Under the pieces are notes generated by a model. The model saw only the letters and a list, made by a program, of their open reading frames with translations, had not been told where the DNA came from and searched no databases. This document shows positions 38,725 through 52,600 of a stretch of 64,000 bases of DNA, one piece after another. This stretch comes from Chrysomallon squamiferum. Its lineage: Eukaryota; Mollusca; Gastropoda; Neomphalida; Peltospiridae. The number at the start of each line of letters is the position of its first letter. The stretch's first letter is position 1. Both the position numbers and the translations under genes were made by a program. The DNA lies in NCBI GenBank assembly GCA_012295275.1, contig CM022675.1:17290689-17354688 (forward strand), read 5' to 3'.

Positions 38725-41700
38725 ACAACTGTCTTCTTCAACTTTATTCTCTGTTCCTGCGATTTGTTTAGCAATATTTTGAAGCTTTTATGTTCAGTTA
38801 CTTACATCCCTTGTCACTCCAGCAGCTTTATCAGCACATGATTTAGGTTTGCTACATTCAGCAACTTCATTCTTGGGCATGTTCGTATCCTTGCAGACAC
38901 AAGCACCAAGATTGATATCATCAATTATATTTTCTACTGAATTACCAGCTATCTTACTGGAGTCAAAGTTTGGGTCATATTCCATTCCTTTTTCACATTT
39001 GGGCACTGTAATAAATAAATTAATGTGATTTATTTTGTTTTGTAATAGATCAGTGTTTATATTTTTATCAAAATAGGGAAACATTTTGCAGTTTAATGTC
39101 TAATGTTTTTATTAACAACAAAATAAAAAAATAAAAATTACAAAAAATATTATGACTGTTTTAACAATAAACATACATATCACGTCAAAATGATAATGTG
39201 TATAAAAAACAACATGAGAAAAACATTGCTTTTAATTATCATTAATGAATACATTGCTTTGTAATTTACACTTTAGTATATTTTATAATAATATTCATAG
39301 TTTACACTGTAGCATATCTGATTATAATAATAAAGCAATTTAGTTATTTTTTATTCTGACTTTTTATTTATTAATCTCTACCAACTTTGATTTAGTTAAA
39401 ATGTTTAATTAGTATCTTCATTAAGAATAGTGTATTGGTTACTTACAACATGAGTACATGTATTTAGCATCAAGACTGCTTGTTGGTGTCTTCATCTCAT
39501 TGACAGCTTTCTGGATTGCCTTAATATCAGATGTAACACAGGATGTTTTTGAGTGGAACTGTTTTCCTATTTGCTGTATCATTGACGTAATTAGAGTGCA
39601 CACATCTGCTGAATGGCAGATCTCAGAGACACATACTTCATATGATTCTTTTAGAGCATTTCCAGCAAAACATTTACCAAGTCCACCTTTCAAATATGTG
39701 CAGATTGCTTGTGCTCGTGGTCTGTTTTCACAGACTTCAGATTCAGTTGCTTGTGTGGTACTTTCTGTGGTACCTTCTGTGGTACCTTCTGGTGAAGTTT
39801 GTGTTGTAGGTATTGGTGAAGTAATTATAATACCAGGAGTTGTAGTCATGATGGTAGAAGGAATTGGTGGAGCTGTTGTTTCTGGAGGTGGTGTAGTTGT
39901 ATCCACAACTGGACCACAGCTGAAATAAAATTGTATTTATTTTTTATTTTTCTTACTTCTAATGATTGTAGTCATAATGTTAGGAGCTTTTAATATTAAA
40001 AATAATATGATTTCTTTCTTTTGGAAACTCACCTGAACTCACTGTCCTTCGAGGTACCTGCTGTTAAAACAGCCTCAGGATCACTCTTAGGTCCCACTAA
40101 CTGACACAGACCACACATGCCTTTTCTGTATGTATCTGTAGCTCGCATTGTAACAATCTGTCCCATGTTTCCATCTCTGAAGTCAATCTTGACATACAGA
40201 CCATTGTCAGTGGTTTTGATAATAGTGATTTCACCACACTGGAAAACTGTAAAGTCTCGTTTCATGATTGGAGGTTTGGCACCAGCATCCTCAACACCAT
40301 TATACAGATACTGTAAGTAGCAATACTTTGTATTCAGTATTATAATTACAATTTTTTATTTTAGTATCATATAAAATTGATGCAAAAATCTTCAAAAATC
40401 ATTAACCATATCTCAAATTATATGGGCAAATAATATAAACAGACAATTTTAAAGCTGAAAATAATTCAAAGTATTGATAAATATATATTCAATCGAAATT
40501 GTACAACAATTCAGTAATCATAGATTTAAAAAAAAAAAAGACTAATAATAGCATGAACAGTAATAGTAATTATAGCTGTAGCAATATTAGTAATAAGATT
40601 AGAAATAGTAATAATGGTAACAATAATCAGTAGCATTAGCTGCTATGTAAGACTATGTAAATGTGATTAATAAAGAATGCAGTCTGTCAAATGAAATAGA
40701 AGTCATTCTTACCGAGAATGCTGAATCATCTCCAACAATAATTTCATGTTTGTCAATATCCACTGTGACAAATTTGGCTCCATTAGAATCAGTTTCAACA
40801 CTGAGGCCATGGAAAATGCTGCTTGGTTTCTTTGTGTTACATGGAACAATCATGTCAAATTTGCAGACTTTCTTGAATGAAAGAGTGGCATCGTTAAAGG
40901 AGAATAAAGAAATTTCTCCTCGCTTGTCTTGATCCATTTTGCATGTTTCAGTTTCTAAAGAAAACAAATGGGAACAAACAGTAGTACTAATAGTTGTAAT
41001 AGATTCAGTAATAGCAGTAGTAATAGTAGTAGAAACAGTACTACTCATAGTTGTAATAGATTCAGTAATAGCAGTAGTAATAGTAGTAGTAGAAACAGTA
41101 GTACTAGCAGTTGTAATAGATTCAGTAATAACAGTAGTAATAGTAGTAGAAACAGCAGTACTAGTAGTTGTAATATTCAGTAATAGCAGTAGTAATAGTA
41201 GTAGAAACAGTACTACTAGTAGTTGTAATAGATTCAGTAATAGCAGTAGTAATAGTAGTAGAAACAGTACTACTAGTAATTGTAATAGATTCAGTAATAG
41301 CAGAGCAGTAGTAGTAGTAGAAACAGTACTACTAGTAGTTGTAATAGATTCAGTAATAACAGTAGTAGTAGAAACAGTAGTACTAGTAGTTGTAATAGAT
41401 TCAGTAATAGCAGTAGTAATAGTAGTAGAAACAGTACTACTAGTAATTGTAATAGATTCAGTAATAGCAACAGCAGCAGTAGTAGTAGAAATAGTAGTGG
41501 TTGTTGTAATTGTAATAGTTTCCTTAACAACAGTAGTAGTAGTAGTAGAAATAGTACTACTAGTAGTTTTAATTTAATAGTTTCCATAATTACATTAGTA
41601 GCAGTTCTTGAAATAATACTTTTAGAAGTTGTAGTTGTAATAGTTTCAGTAATAATAATAGCAGTAAAAGCAGTAGTAGTAGTAGAAATACCCCAATAAC

Positions 41701-44700
41701 ATTGCTCTTAATTATTTTTAATGAATACATTACTTTGTATTTTACACTTTAGTACATTTTATAATAATATTTACAGTTTGCATTGTAGCATATTTCATAA
41801 TTATAATTTACTTTAGTTATTTTTTATTTTAATTTTAGATTTATAAATCTCAGTCAACTTAATGTAGTTAGAATGTTTTAATTATTGATGTCTTCATCAA
41901 AACAAGATTAATTGTGTCATTAAACTAGTTACTTGCAAAGTGAGTTCCTGTTTTTAGCAATTTAGTAGTTACAGTTGTAGCAGTTGCAGAATAGTAATAG
42001 TAGTAGTACTAGCAGAAGAAGTAGTAGTAGAAACTGTAATTGCAATAGTTTCAGTAATATATGAATAATATTTACATATAAACACAATAAAAAAAAAAAA
42101 AACATATAAGCACTTTATGATAAAATAATGAATTATTAATGACTTACTTTCACAATTTCCATTGATCATTATTGCATTTTTCTCACAGACGCACTTGTAG
42201 GCACCATACAGATTTACACATTTTTGGTGTTTATCTGCTGAACATTCAGATAAACCTTCATCACATTCATTAACATCTGAAACAAATATTACAGTTTACT
42301 TCATATCTATGTCCAACACTTGAATAAGCAATGCTGCTACTACTGATTTGTTAATAAGATTTCTTTTGGAAGGGTGGAAGATCTGATGTATTTATAATCC
42401 AGTCACATTATTTCAAATGGGAAAATGGATTCGCAGCCATGCACCAACAGAGACAGGCTGTGAGATATATTTGTATATATATACAGAGAAAAATAAACTA
42501 AAGATTCATAGACAGACAGAATATTGATTTACATATATCAGAATTAATCTAAATCATAAAGTGAAGAAGTTAAAGAATACATCTAGAATCAGAATGAAAT
42601 AATATACCTTTATAGCAATCAGCTCTAACTTCATACTTCTTACATACTTTAACTTTTGCTGGGTTAGTAGATCTGCATTTTAGGAGCACATTTCCATCAA
42701 CAGAACAGTCTACAATACCATCACGTGTTTTTCCTGTAAATACCTTCTTGGACCCTATCTTTCTGCATGACACACCCATTGGAACAGGGCAGAAATCACA
42801 TTCCTCAAGCTGAAATTAAATATTATATTGTTAAATGGGTATTAAAATGCATATTCTATGGTACAAACATGTGTCGTGAATACATCTTTTTGTATTAACT
42901 ACACAAAAGGTATTAATGAACATACAAATTTACAAGGATCTATACAGTGCTATTTGAAACTATATGAAATTCTGGGAAGTATGCAACATAAGCCAATCAA
43001 ATATCATGGATCCAGTATAAAGAAGATACAGAAGTTATACAAACCTCATATAGCCTTGTGGCCAGCTGATTACCAGATGATACTGATGCATGGCAGAATT
43101 TAGTTTTTTCTGTATTCTTTTTATTTGGTTTATCTTCTGCATAAGAAAATAAAATAACAAAAATTGTAAGTGACAGGCCATATAAAACAGTTGATGTCGC
43201 TGATAAGATCTATTAGTGCCTGAATGGTCAAACTCATGTAAATTTGGCTGTATCTGAATAGGTTTATAAATATTTTGTCAAATTTTATTTATTTTATTTT
43301 AATAACTTCAAGATCAATTACGTTTAAAACAAATTATCTTTAGGTTAATCTATGCTAGTTCTAAACTTAACATAAAATTTTTATTATCTTTCATTTCCTT
43401 CTCTACTTATATAAACAACTTGATATAAATTGTGAAATAACATTAAAAAGAAAATCAATAAAATATTTTAATAATACAGTCTCTAGATCATACTTTCTTG
43501 ACAGATGAATCCTCTGGGTTTACTGCAATCAGTGGCTTTCAGAGTGTACTTTTTGTCTGCTCCTTTGGAGAACACATAGCATGATCGTTGTGGTCCAGCT
43601 GCAATACCAGGTACTCCAGGAACCACAAAATTTTCGTAGCCAATTGTTGTCTTGATGCCCTTGCTAGCCAACAAACTCACCAGCTTCCCTGCTTTGTCTC
43701 TGGTGCTCACTCCAGCCACATAGAATTCAGTTGCTGAAAAAAAGATAATTGGAATATTTTAATAAAAACATGGTATTTTACTTTCTTACACTTAATTAAG
43801 AAAAAAACAAAAACAAACATTTTAATTGATAATTTAATGTATACTAAAGTGCCAAAAATTTTCACTTACTTCAACTGTTTATATAAATATTCTTCCATTT
43901 GCTGTGATATATTATTACATGCACTTATTTTTACCAAAACAATAGCAACCACTTTTTCAGTTACATTTTAGTAGCTTTTATCAAACCATTCCTTCATAGT
44001 TATGCATTTGTATCTGGGATGTTAGGTGTCCTCTGAAATCTTTTAGCTTCAAAATAGTAGTGAACATTTCTTTGGATTTATTTTCCCCACAGAATTATAT
44101 AAATGTACATAATAAGAAATTTGGAAAAAAATATGAATCTACTCACGTCCATTTTCATTGTCCACAGCAGTTTTCAAAATACTTGCAATAGCTGACATTT
44201 GAACTTTATTTGCCAGTGAAGTTAGAACTCCATTTTGCATATTACACACTTGAATAGCTCCAATCCAAGACATACGATCTAACTCAATCTTCACACATTT
44301 GTCCAAAACTTGCTGCCAGCCTTCTTGGCAATCCATTGGAATTCCTAAATTATTATATTCATGTTTTAAAAATAATTACATTTTGCAAGCAAACCTACTC
44401 ATGAAACCACACACAACAAAATGTATGTAAGATTATGTATATTACATGTACACAGTTTTTTTTTATTAGTTACACATTTATTGTATCTCATGTACAGTTT
44501 TTGTATTGCATGTACACATTTTTGTGCATTACGTATACACAGATTTACACATTTTGTGTATTGTATGTATATGATTTTTGTATTAAATGTACATGTTTTT
44601 GTGTATTACATGGATACAGCTTTTGTATCACGTTTAAACATTTTGTGTATAGCATGTACATGTTTTTGTGTATTACGTATTCATGTTTTTGGTTTATTAC

Positions 44701-47700
44701 ATGATTTTCACCATCATGACTTGTCACACCTTGGATTACAAATTGTACTTAAATGTACATTTAGTGTCCAGTTCTCCATCATGGTAATTTCTTTTCCATA
44801 TTAGGTAAATCTTTGTCTTCCTTCTTTTTCTCTTGGTTTCAGTGATCTGAATTTTACATTATACAGACTTTTTTGCCCATATGAAATACTTCTTTAAAAA
44901 AAAAAAATTACACACTAACATGTATGTATGTATTTATATATATATATACACAGAAACACATACACACTAACATGTATGTGAAGTGAAGGATTACATGTTT
45001 TTTAATAGTCTTTGACATAAAATATCCCATAAAACATTTCTTTTAACACTTACTTTCACATTTAAACCCATTGCCTCTGAATCCCTTCTTACATCCCAGT
45101 TCTGGTTCATGGTGTTTGTTCTCCTTGCACTCGAAGTTCACAGACAGGCCGGTCAGTTTTTTATACTGACTCCAGTCCATATTTCCTCGGCATGTCCTTA
45201 CTTCAGTACAGTCCCCACTCAGTACCTTATCACCTTTCTGTCAAATACACAGAACATCACACATGTTACTTTTTGTCAAATAGACAGTACATTACTAGAT
45301 ACACTCACTAAATTTCCTGCTCTCTGTAAATTTAGATAAATTACTACAAGTCATATGCAAAGATTAACACACAATATCAGATTCATGTCAACTATCAATG
45401 AATTAGAGATACTACTCTCTCTCTCACTACTGAATGTAGTTCGTTGTCTTCTGGCGCGCTGTTCTCGTCTTTTTCTTCTAGGAACTGATATAAAGTAATG
45501 AATTTGAATTCCATAGCTTTTCTTTTACATCAAGGACAGATCAATAGGTTTTTTACTGTTGTTTTCTTAATACAGTTCAACACAAAAATAGTTGATTCTC
45601 TCTTGTTATTCTTTTGAATCATAACTTATTTCGGATTTGATGCAAAGAAAAACAAAACAAAATGTTTATATGCACAAAATTTATATAGACTTAGCTGACA
45701 GTTTCTTACAATTAATACTAAAATAACAATTTAAAAAGTCCAGAATAAATTATATTGTTATTCTCTCTCTCTCTCTAATAAACACACACATATATATTTC
45801 TCTTTTTTTCTCCCTCTCTCTGTCTCTATCCATCTGTCTTTCTTTCTCTTTTTCTCTCACCCTCATTACAGTGCTTTACATAAGTCAAACATTGTTATGT
45901 ACCTTATGTATAGTTGGGGGTGAAATATCATTGTTGATGCAGCCACAGTCACTTGGTTTCACACATTTTTTGGTAATAGGATCACGCCGCATATTTTGTT
46001 TGCATGTGCACATCTGTCCTGCACGAGAGGGGTCACTCTGGCATTCTGAAAGTTCATTGGGACTATCTCCACAGGTGAGTTCACATTCATGGTCAGACAG
46101 GATTTCATCTTTATCACATTTCAAGCCTGTAATTAAATCACTGTATTGTAATATTCCACATCGTGGCTATTAACCATTAATGAAGGAGAAATGTTTAATT
46201 TATACTTACATACTACTATACATAAATGAAAATCATAAAAGAAATATGTACCACCATGTAATGGAATATTCTTTTTGAAATAGCTTTAAAAATTACTTTC
46301 TCAACAAAAAGACGGCATATATCAATGCCTATGTTTTAACTTTTTTTAAAAGTCTTACATTATTATTGTGATTGGGTACTGAGTAACTCATTTATTTGTT
46401 GTGTTCATTCATGAAAAATACTTCCAAATCAAATGATCAACCCTTCATCCAGCAAATCAGTTTCAGATCCTGTAGTCATATCATCATAATGTAACATGTA
46501 TAGTTTAACAGTTGTTTAACAGAAGATTATTATGATCAAAAGAAAAAGCAAATTATATTGTACATACCACACATTTTGTCTGTTCTCCAGTTGATATCAA
46601 AGTCACTAATGTTTTTGGTAAGAACAAATTCTTCACATTTGCTGAATATATTCTCCAGTGACTGACAAAGTGACTTCACCAAACCTTCATTGTTGGCACA
46701 CAGTTCCAGGGCACATTCATCCTGCCACGCCGCAATAGTCCGGGCATTAAGTACCGTAGTACACTTGGCATTCCACTCAGGTATGGTGCTAATATAGTTA
46801 CAATATTTCTTACTTGTTTTGAAGGTTTTCATCAGCTTGCAGGTTTCTGATTTTGGTGTTGCAATCTGGCATCTGTAAATATGAGAAGCGATAAAGATTT
46901 GACGAATCTAATTTACATTTATTACTGAATGTCTCATTTATAGTATAATTAATAAAATTAAACTGAATAATGTCAACTTTATGAATATTGTTATTTTAAG
47001 TCTGCTTCTTAATGATGGAATTAATATTTGATAAAAATAAATAGAGAAAATTCATAAAAGAAACTCCTAAAGTAATTTTTTTGCTCATTATTATGTTTAT
47101 TATTGCTGATATTATTACTATAGTACTTTTTATTGTTGCTCTAGTAATGATAACAGTAACTCTGTACAATGATATTGTGATAGTACTAAAAAGTTATTTT
47201 TACATATTTTTAATCTATATTTTAATTAGTAAATATTCATTTCAACATATTAAACTATTAGTAATATGGTGAACTTCATAAAATAAATGGTAGACACCAG
47301 TTTGAAACAATGTGTCAGTTTTTAAACTTTATGAGTCAACATGTAAGTTTGTGAACATTATCAGTGTCTCTCACAATGGTGAATTGATTTAAGTGAACCA
47401 ACTAAAATGGTTAAAATTATTATGATCATATGTCTCCATTTAAACTTACTTAGGATCACTTGGATCATTCACTTGCCATGTGTTTCCAAAATCTGCAGCA
47501 ATGGCATTCTTAATTCTGTTGTATTTAGGATTAATCTTTACTTTGGCTACTGTTTGGTTACCCATCATGAACTGTGAATTCAGGTCACCAACAGTATAAG
47601 CTCCACAAATACCACACAGTTTGCCAATGTATTTACTGGGAACTTGCACACTGACACGATGTCTGCCATCAAAGCTGACCATCAACCCATATCGAGTTTT

Positions 47701-49593
47701 CAATGTCCACATGTGCTTTGTGAGTTTTAGTGAATAAGGCTGATTGTCACAGTCAGGAGAAGATGTTCTTAGTCTAATTCCATTTACCTGTCACAAACAA
47801 AATTCAGCTATAATTTTTAATTATTATTACATTTCTTAATTATTATTATTATTTTTTGGCATTTAAAATAATTATTCCTGAAAAACAAAAAAGGAGACTG
47901 ACTAAAATTGAGAAAGATAGAGACAGTGGGAAAGAGAAACAGAGTAGGGGATGATATAAACAAGAATAAAAGGAAACAGAAATGAAAGACAAACAAAATA
48001 ATATTAACTGGTAAACTGTAAATATGTTCTGATCCATTCAGTGTAGCCTTAGAGATGGCTGTTATTATTATTAGTATTATTATTATTATTTTAAACTAAA
48101 AAGAAACATAAAATTCCACACTATCTGACAAAAATGAGTTTTAAATAAATATATTTAAAAGTGATTCTAATGAAATTTTGTTTTAAGTAAACAATAACAC
48201 TGACTGTAAGAAGATCTCCTCTTCCAAAGAATATAACATCTGATTCTTGTCCATCATCATCAAACAGTGTGACATTGACAGTGTTTGTACAGGTAACCTT
48301 GCGATCCTTTCTACCACATCGTTTGTTTTTCACCTCCACTCTGAATAGCTGAAGCCCAGCTTTTTGTTCCTTGGTAAGCCATGGGCAGGTACCTGACAGT
48401 AGGTATTTACAAGCTCCTTGGAAGTTGAATCTTGTTCCTAGACATGATGTTGGATGTGGATCTCCCCAAGCCGAACATTTGCAGATATCAGCTGGAAAGG
48501 ATCAGTTATAAAGTATTTTATAGATTCAAATCAAATGGTTTTTTTAAAATGGAAACATGTATAGCAATAACTGAAGTACTGTTATCAACACGTAATAGCA
48601 ATAGCAATCTAATATGACTTGCAGTAATAACAAATCACTTTTCTATTGGTTATATAATATTAGTTACAACTGTTTCTTTTCAACATTGTTAACATTTTTA
48701 TGAAGACTGTTCTCTAACTACATGTGTGTCAGTGTGTTATTCAGCTTTATCAATTTAACATTATAGTCTTCAGAAATAATAACTTGTTTCTGTTAGAATA
48801 TAAACTGAATCATAAGTTTACTTTAATAAATACCTCCACAGGATCTTTTGTCAGGGTCATAGATTTGTCCTGGTGGACACACACATCGGTAATGTCCAAA
48901 CAGATTGTAACATATCATGTTTCCTGGACAAGCATTATCTCCAAACAGTCTGCATTCATTTTCATCTGGAATAATATATTTCAACAAGAATAATAATAGC
49001 CGCAATAGAAAGAAGCAATAGCTGTTTTATTTGATCTAAACAAATTTGATGTATGCTATGGGAATATATGCATAATGAGTCAGTGAAGAAACTTCTGCCA
49101 TCACATATATGCCTTTTCCCACAGACAGAAAAGCACATTCCATTGCCTTTGATAAACCAATCATGACAACTGTCAGTAATATGAATAGCATTAATAATAG
49201 TAATGGTAATATCAATGTTTGTCATTGCAGCAAATGTAATAATTTGCAGTAGTGGTAATAACTGAAGATAATGGCATATATTTTCTTGTCTATGAAGACA
49301 CTAGTAATGAGAAACTTTTACAAAATCATATGACCAATAGCAGTGGATCAGTAGCTACACTAATAATAACATTCTTCAAAAATGTATTCACCGACAGGGC
49401 ACTGGAACTGAATCCTGTATCTCACACATTTTCTTCCTTTGCATCGGAAGCCTCCTTTCCTTAGATTACAGATAACTCCCCCTTCTCCTGATTTGATTAC
49501 TTTACCCTTGTTATCATAGCAGCGAATTCCTGATGGTTTCTGACACTGTGGAAACTTAAATGTAAATAATAATAACACCATGTAAGTTAACTC

Positions 49594-49651
<58 letters not shown>

Positions 49652-52600
49652 CATAATAATAACAACAACAACATCAGCAACAACAACAATAATAACAATA
49701 TCAATAAATCAAATATAAAATTCATGGTAATAATATTTTCAGCAATTTAGCTGATTATCTATTTATTTCTGGAAAAAGTAGTAAGATGTATTTTATTTAT
49801 AAGCTGTTGTTAATCTGTTTCCATCAATACTGAAAAATAAATGACATAACATTTTCAAAGCACCTACCCTTGCCAAAGAAATCAAGTATCGAGGATTCAA
49901 GTAATATACTACAGGTCTTCTTCGTTTTCCTGGAAGTCTTCTTGGACCAAATTTCCAAGACCATCGTTTTTTAATCTTTTCTTTCAATCGTGGATCTAAT
50001 AATAATAATAATAATAATAATAATACAGTAATATGACATGGACTAAATTAAAAAAGAAGTTATATCCACTCTTTTATGTGGATAATGATACACACAAAAT
50101 GATACACACTTAACAATAATAACATAGTATTTGTTTGAACTGACCATATTCACAAATATAACTCTTTGTCTTGAAACAATCAGCATATTCTCTTGTTGCT
50201 GTTGTCTCTCCTGCCTGTCTATAGCGTGTTTGCCTCTGGATTCGTCTTCTTGCTAGTTTCTTGTATGTTAGCAGCAATGTCCTGTAAATATTTCTTCGCA
50301 CATACATATTCTTTGATCTTAATCCTCTGAAGTTAAATCTGATGCCTATTCCATACATTCTAATGAATCTTTGTATTTTCCTGGCCAAATATTTTCTATA
50401 TTTGTAGCTGTTTCGGTTCACTTTTCCCTTCCATCTTCTTGTTCTTGTTCGGATAAAGAATCTCCTCCTTGATCGTCCTCGTGCATTCCTAACCATGACA
50501 CAACCCATTGTTTTGTCTTCACCAATGTCTAGCTCAGCCTGAGGAAGATCAACTTGAGTAACATGAAGGAGATTGCTAACACGTCGTTGTGTCACCATTT
50601 TGTTTCCACCAATCCAGAATTCTGAAAAATAAACAAATATATTATTTACAGATGATTTAAAACAGATTAGTATAAAATTAATGGAGAATGATGTAGTAAC
50701 TTTAGTAAAGATTCTAGATACACTGTATATATATAGATAGTGTTACTCTACACTGTTATTGTGAAATGCCATGAAATCTGATAAAAGAGGAAAATACATT
50801 AATCAATAGTTTTTTTGTCAGGACATAATTATTTCATTATCAGTACATTTTTGAAATGTTACTTTAATATTTTCTTTATTGTTCCCAAATATTAATTGTT
50901 TAATTATTATTGAATATTAAAATAGCTATTTAAAAAGATTAAATGAGAAAGAAACTAGCTGAAATATATTATAACTATTATTTATTAACCAGAGTTTTAT
51001 ATATCTAAATTCTAATATAAAATGTAGGCATGTAACTTGTACTTGGCAACAAGAATTTCAGAGCTTAATTATCAGTTAGACATATTCCAGTATCTATATT
51101 ATCATTACTCAACAAGAATATGATTATATAATATTTGAAAGTGATTAAAAATAAGTGTCCTAAGTTTTTCAATCCCTTTTCACTATAAAACTAATGTGTA
51201 TTTTATGGATATTTCCTTAATTTCATTCTGTATCAGTTTTCAGTAAAGTATTATATTGCTAGTTGTCAGTGTGGCTACTTTGTGGGATAAAAACCTGAGC
51301 GGCAGAGATGTCTTGACAACACTATCTTCAGATTGGACTCATCAGCATCATTGTCTATTCGTGCAAGACGAGCAAGATCAGCTTCCATGGCACAGGCCAA
51401 AGCAGCATCATGATGCTTCTTCTCTTCATACAGAACTTTGTAACATTTGTTTGTGCCAAATGTTCGGAATCCTCTGGGACATTTGATTTTCCTGTTTGGT
51501 TTACCTGTAAGTTAAATAATTATATACTTTGCATTCATGATATGCCAAATACATAATGTTTTTAGTGGGTATTTTTAAATAATCTTTCTTGACTGTATTA
51601 CATATATATAGAGCTGCCTTTATTCTGTGATGGCAGAGTTACTGTTTGTATTTATTTACAAGTTTGTAATGAATATCTGATACTTACAGTGTCTTCCATC
51701 ACCCTTGAATCCTTTGTTACACACACATCGTCCATTCAGCAAACACCGTGCATTCCTGGAACATTTACCAAGTTTTTCTTTATGTTCAACTATGTCACCG
51801 TCTTTATTTCTTACACATGTGTATTTTGTGTGACAGTGGTGAATGTAATAGGATTTGGGATTGTCAACCTGCATCAGAAAATAAAATATTTTATTAAAAT
51901 ACATACGTATATACAGAAACACACGCACTCACACACATGCACACAGATAGATAGATAGATTAAAAAGTTACTAGCATAAATAAAGGGGGATCATTATTTT
52001 ACCTTTTTTTTCCTTTTTCAAAAATCATTTTATATTATTTATCAACATAATATACAACTACAAACACACATGTGGTTTACCTGACTACCCCCCCATATAT
52101 ATATATAAATACATAAATCAAGATTCCAGACCTTCAGATGAGTGGTGATTATAAATTGTAGTTATCTTTAATGATTAATATTGGCTAATAACATTAAACA
52201 GAAAAAAACCCATCATCTATAAAACTGTTACTAAAATATTATTATTTCAATGAAGCAGATTTTTGCAAAACTTGAATGAAAACACAGGTGTATTATTCCC
52301 AGGTTCATATTTATTTTCCATTAATTAGTTTTATTATGTCACCACAAACTGGAATGAGATAAGAAAGTACAATTATTATGCCCTTAAAATATTTTTTTTT
52401 TTTTGTTTGTTAATAAAATATAACATTATTTTACAAACCTTCAAGTAATGGCCATTAACAACACATCCACATGCCTCAGTTGGCACACAGTCATCTCCTT
52501 GTTTAACAAAACCTTCATTACAGGCACAGTCTAATTGCTTCTCATCAACATTACAGTTTTCTTCTGCATCCAGGTCAGCACAGGTGTTTTCACACACACT

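Noticed and set aside
40939-41587. Long ORFs on both strands (Val-rich, Ser/Asn-rich, Leu-rich)
   Set aside because: All come from reading the minisatellite in different frames; the region is an intron of the giant gene.
49060-49180. Minus-strand segment resembling a lectin-like exon (CHDWFIKGNGMCFSVCGKRH)
   Set aside because: Its acceptor phase does not fit either neighbour, and the exons at 49392 and 48965 join in phase without it. It may be a decayed exon or chance.
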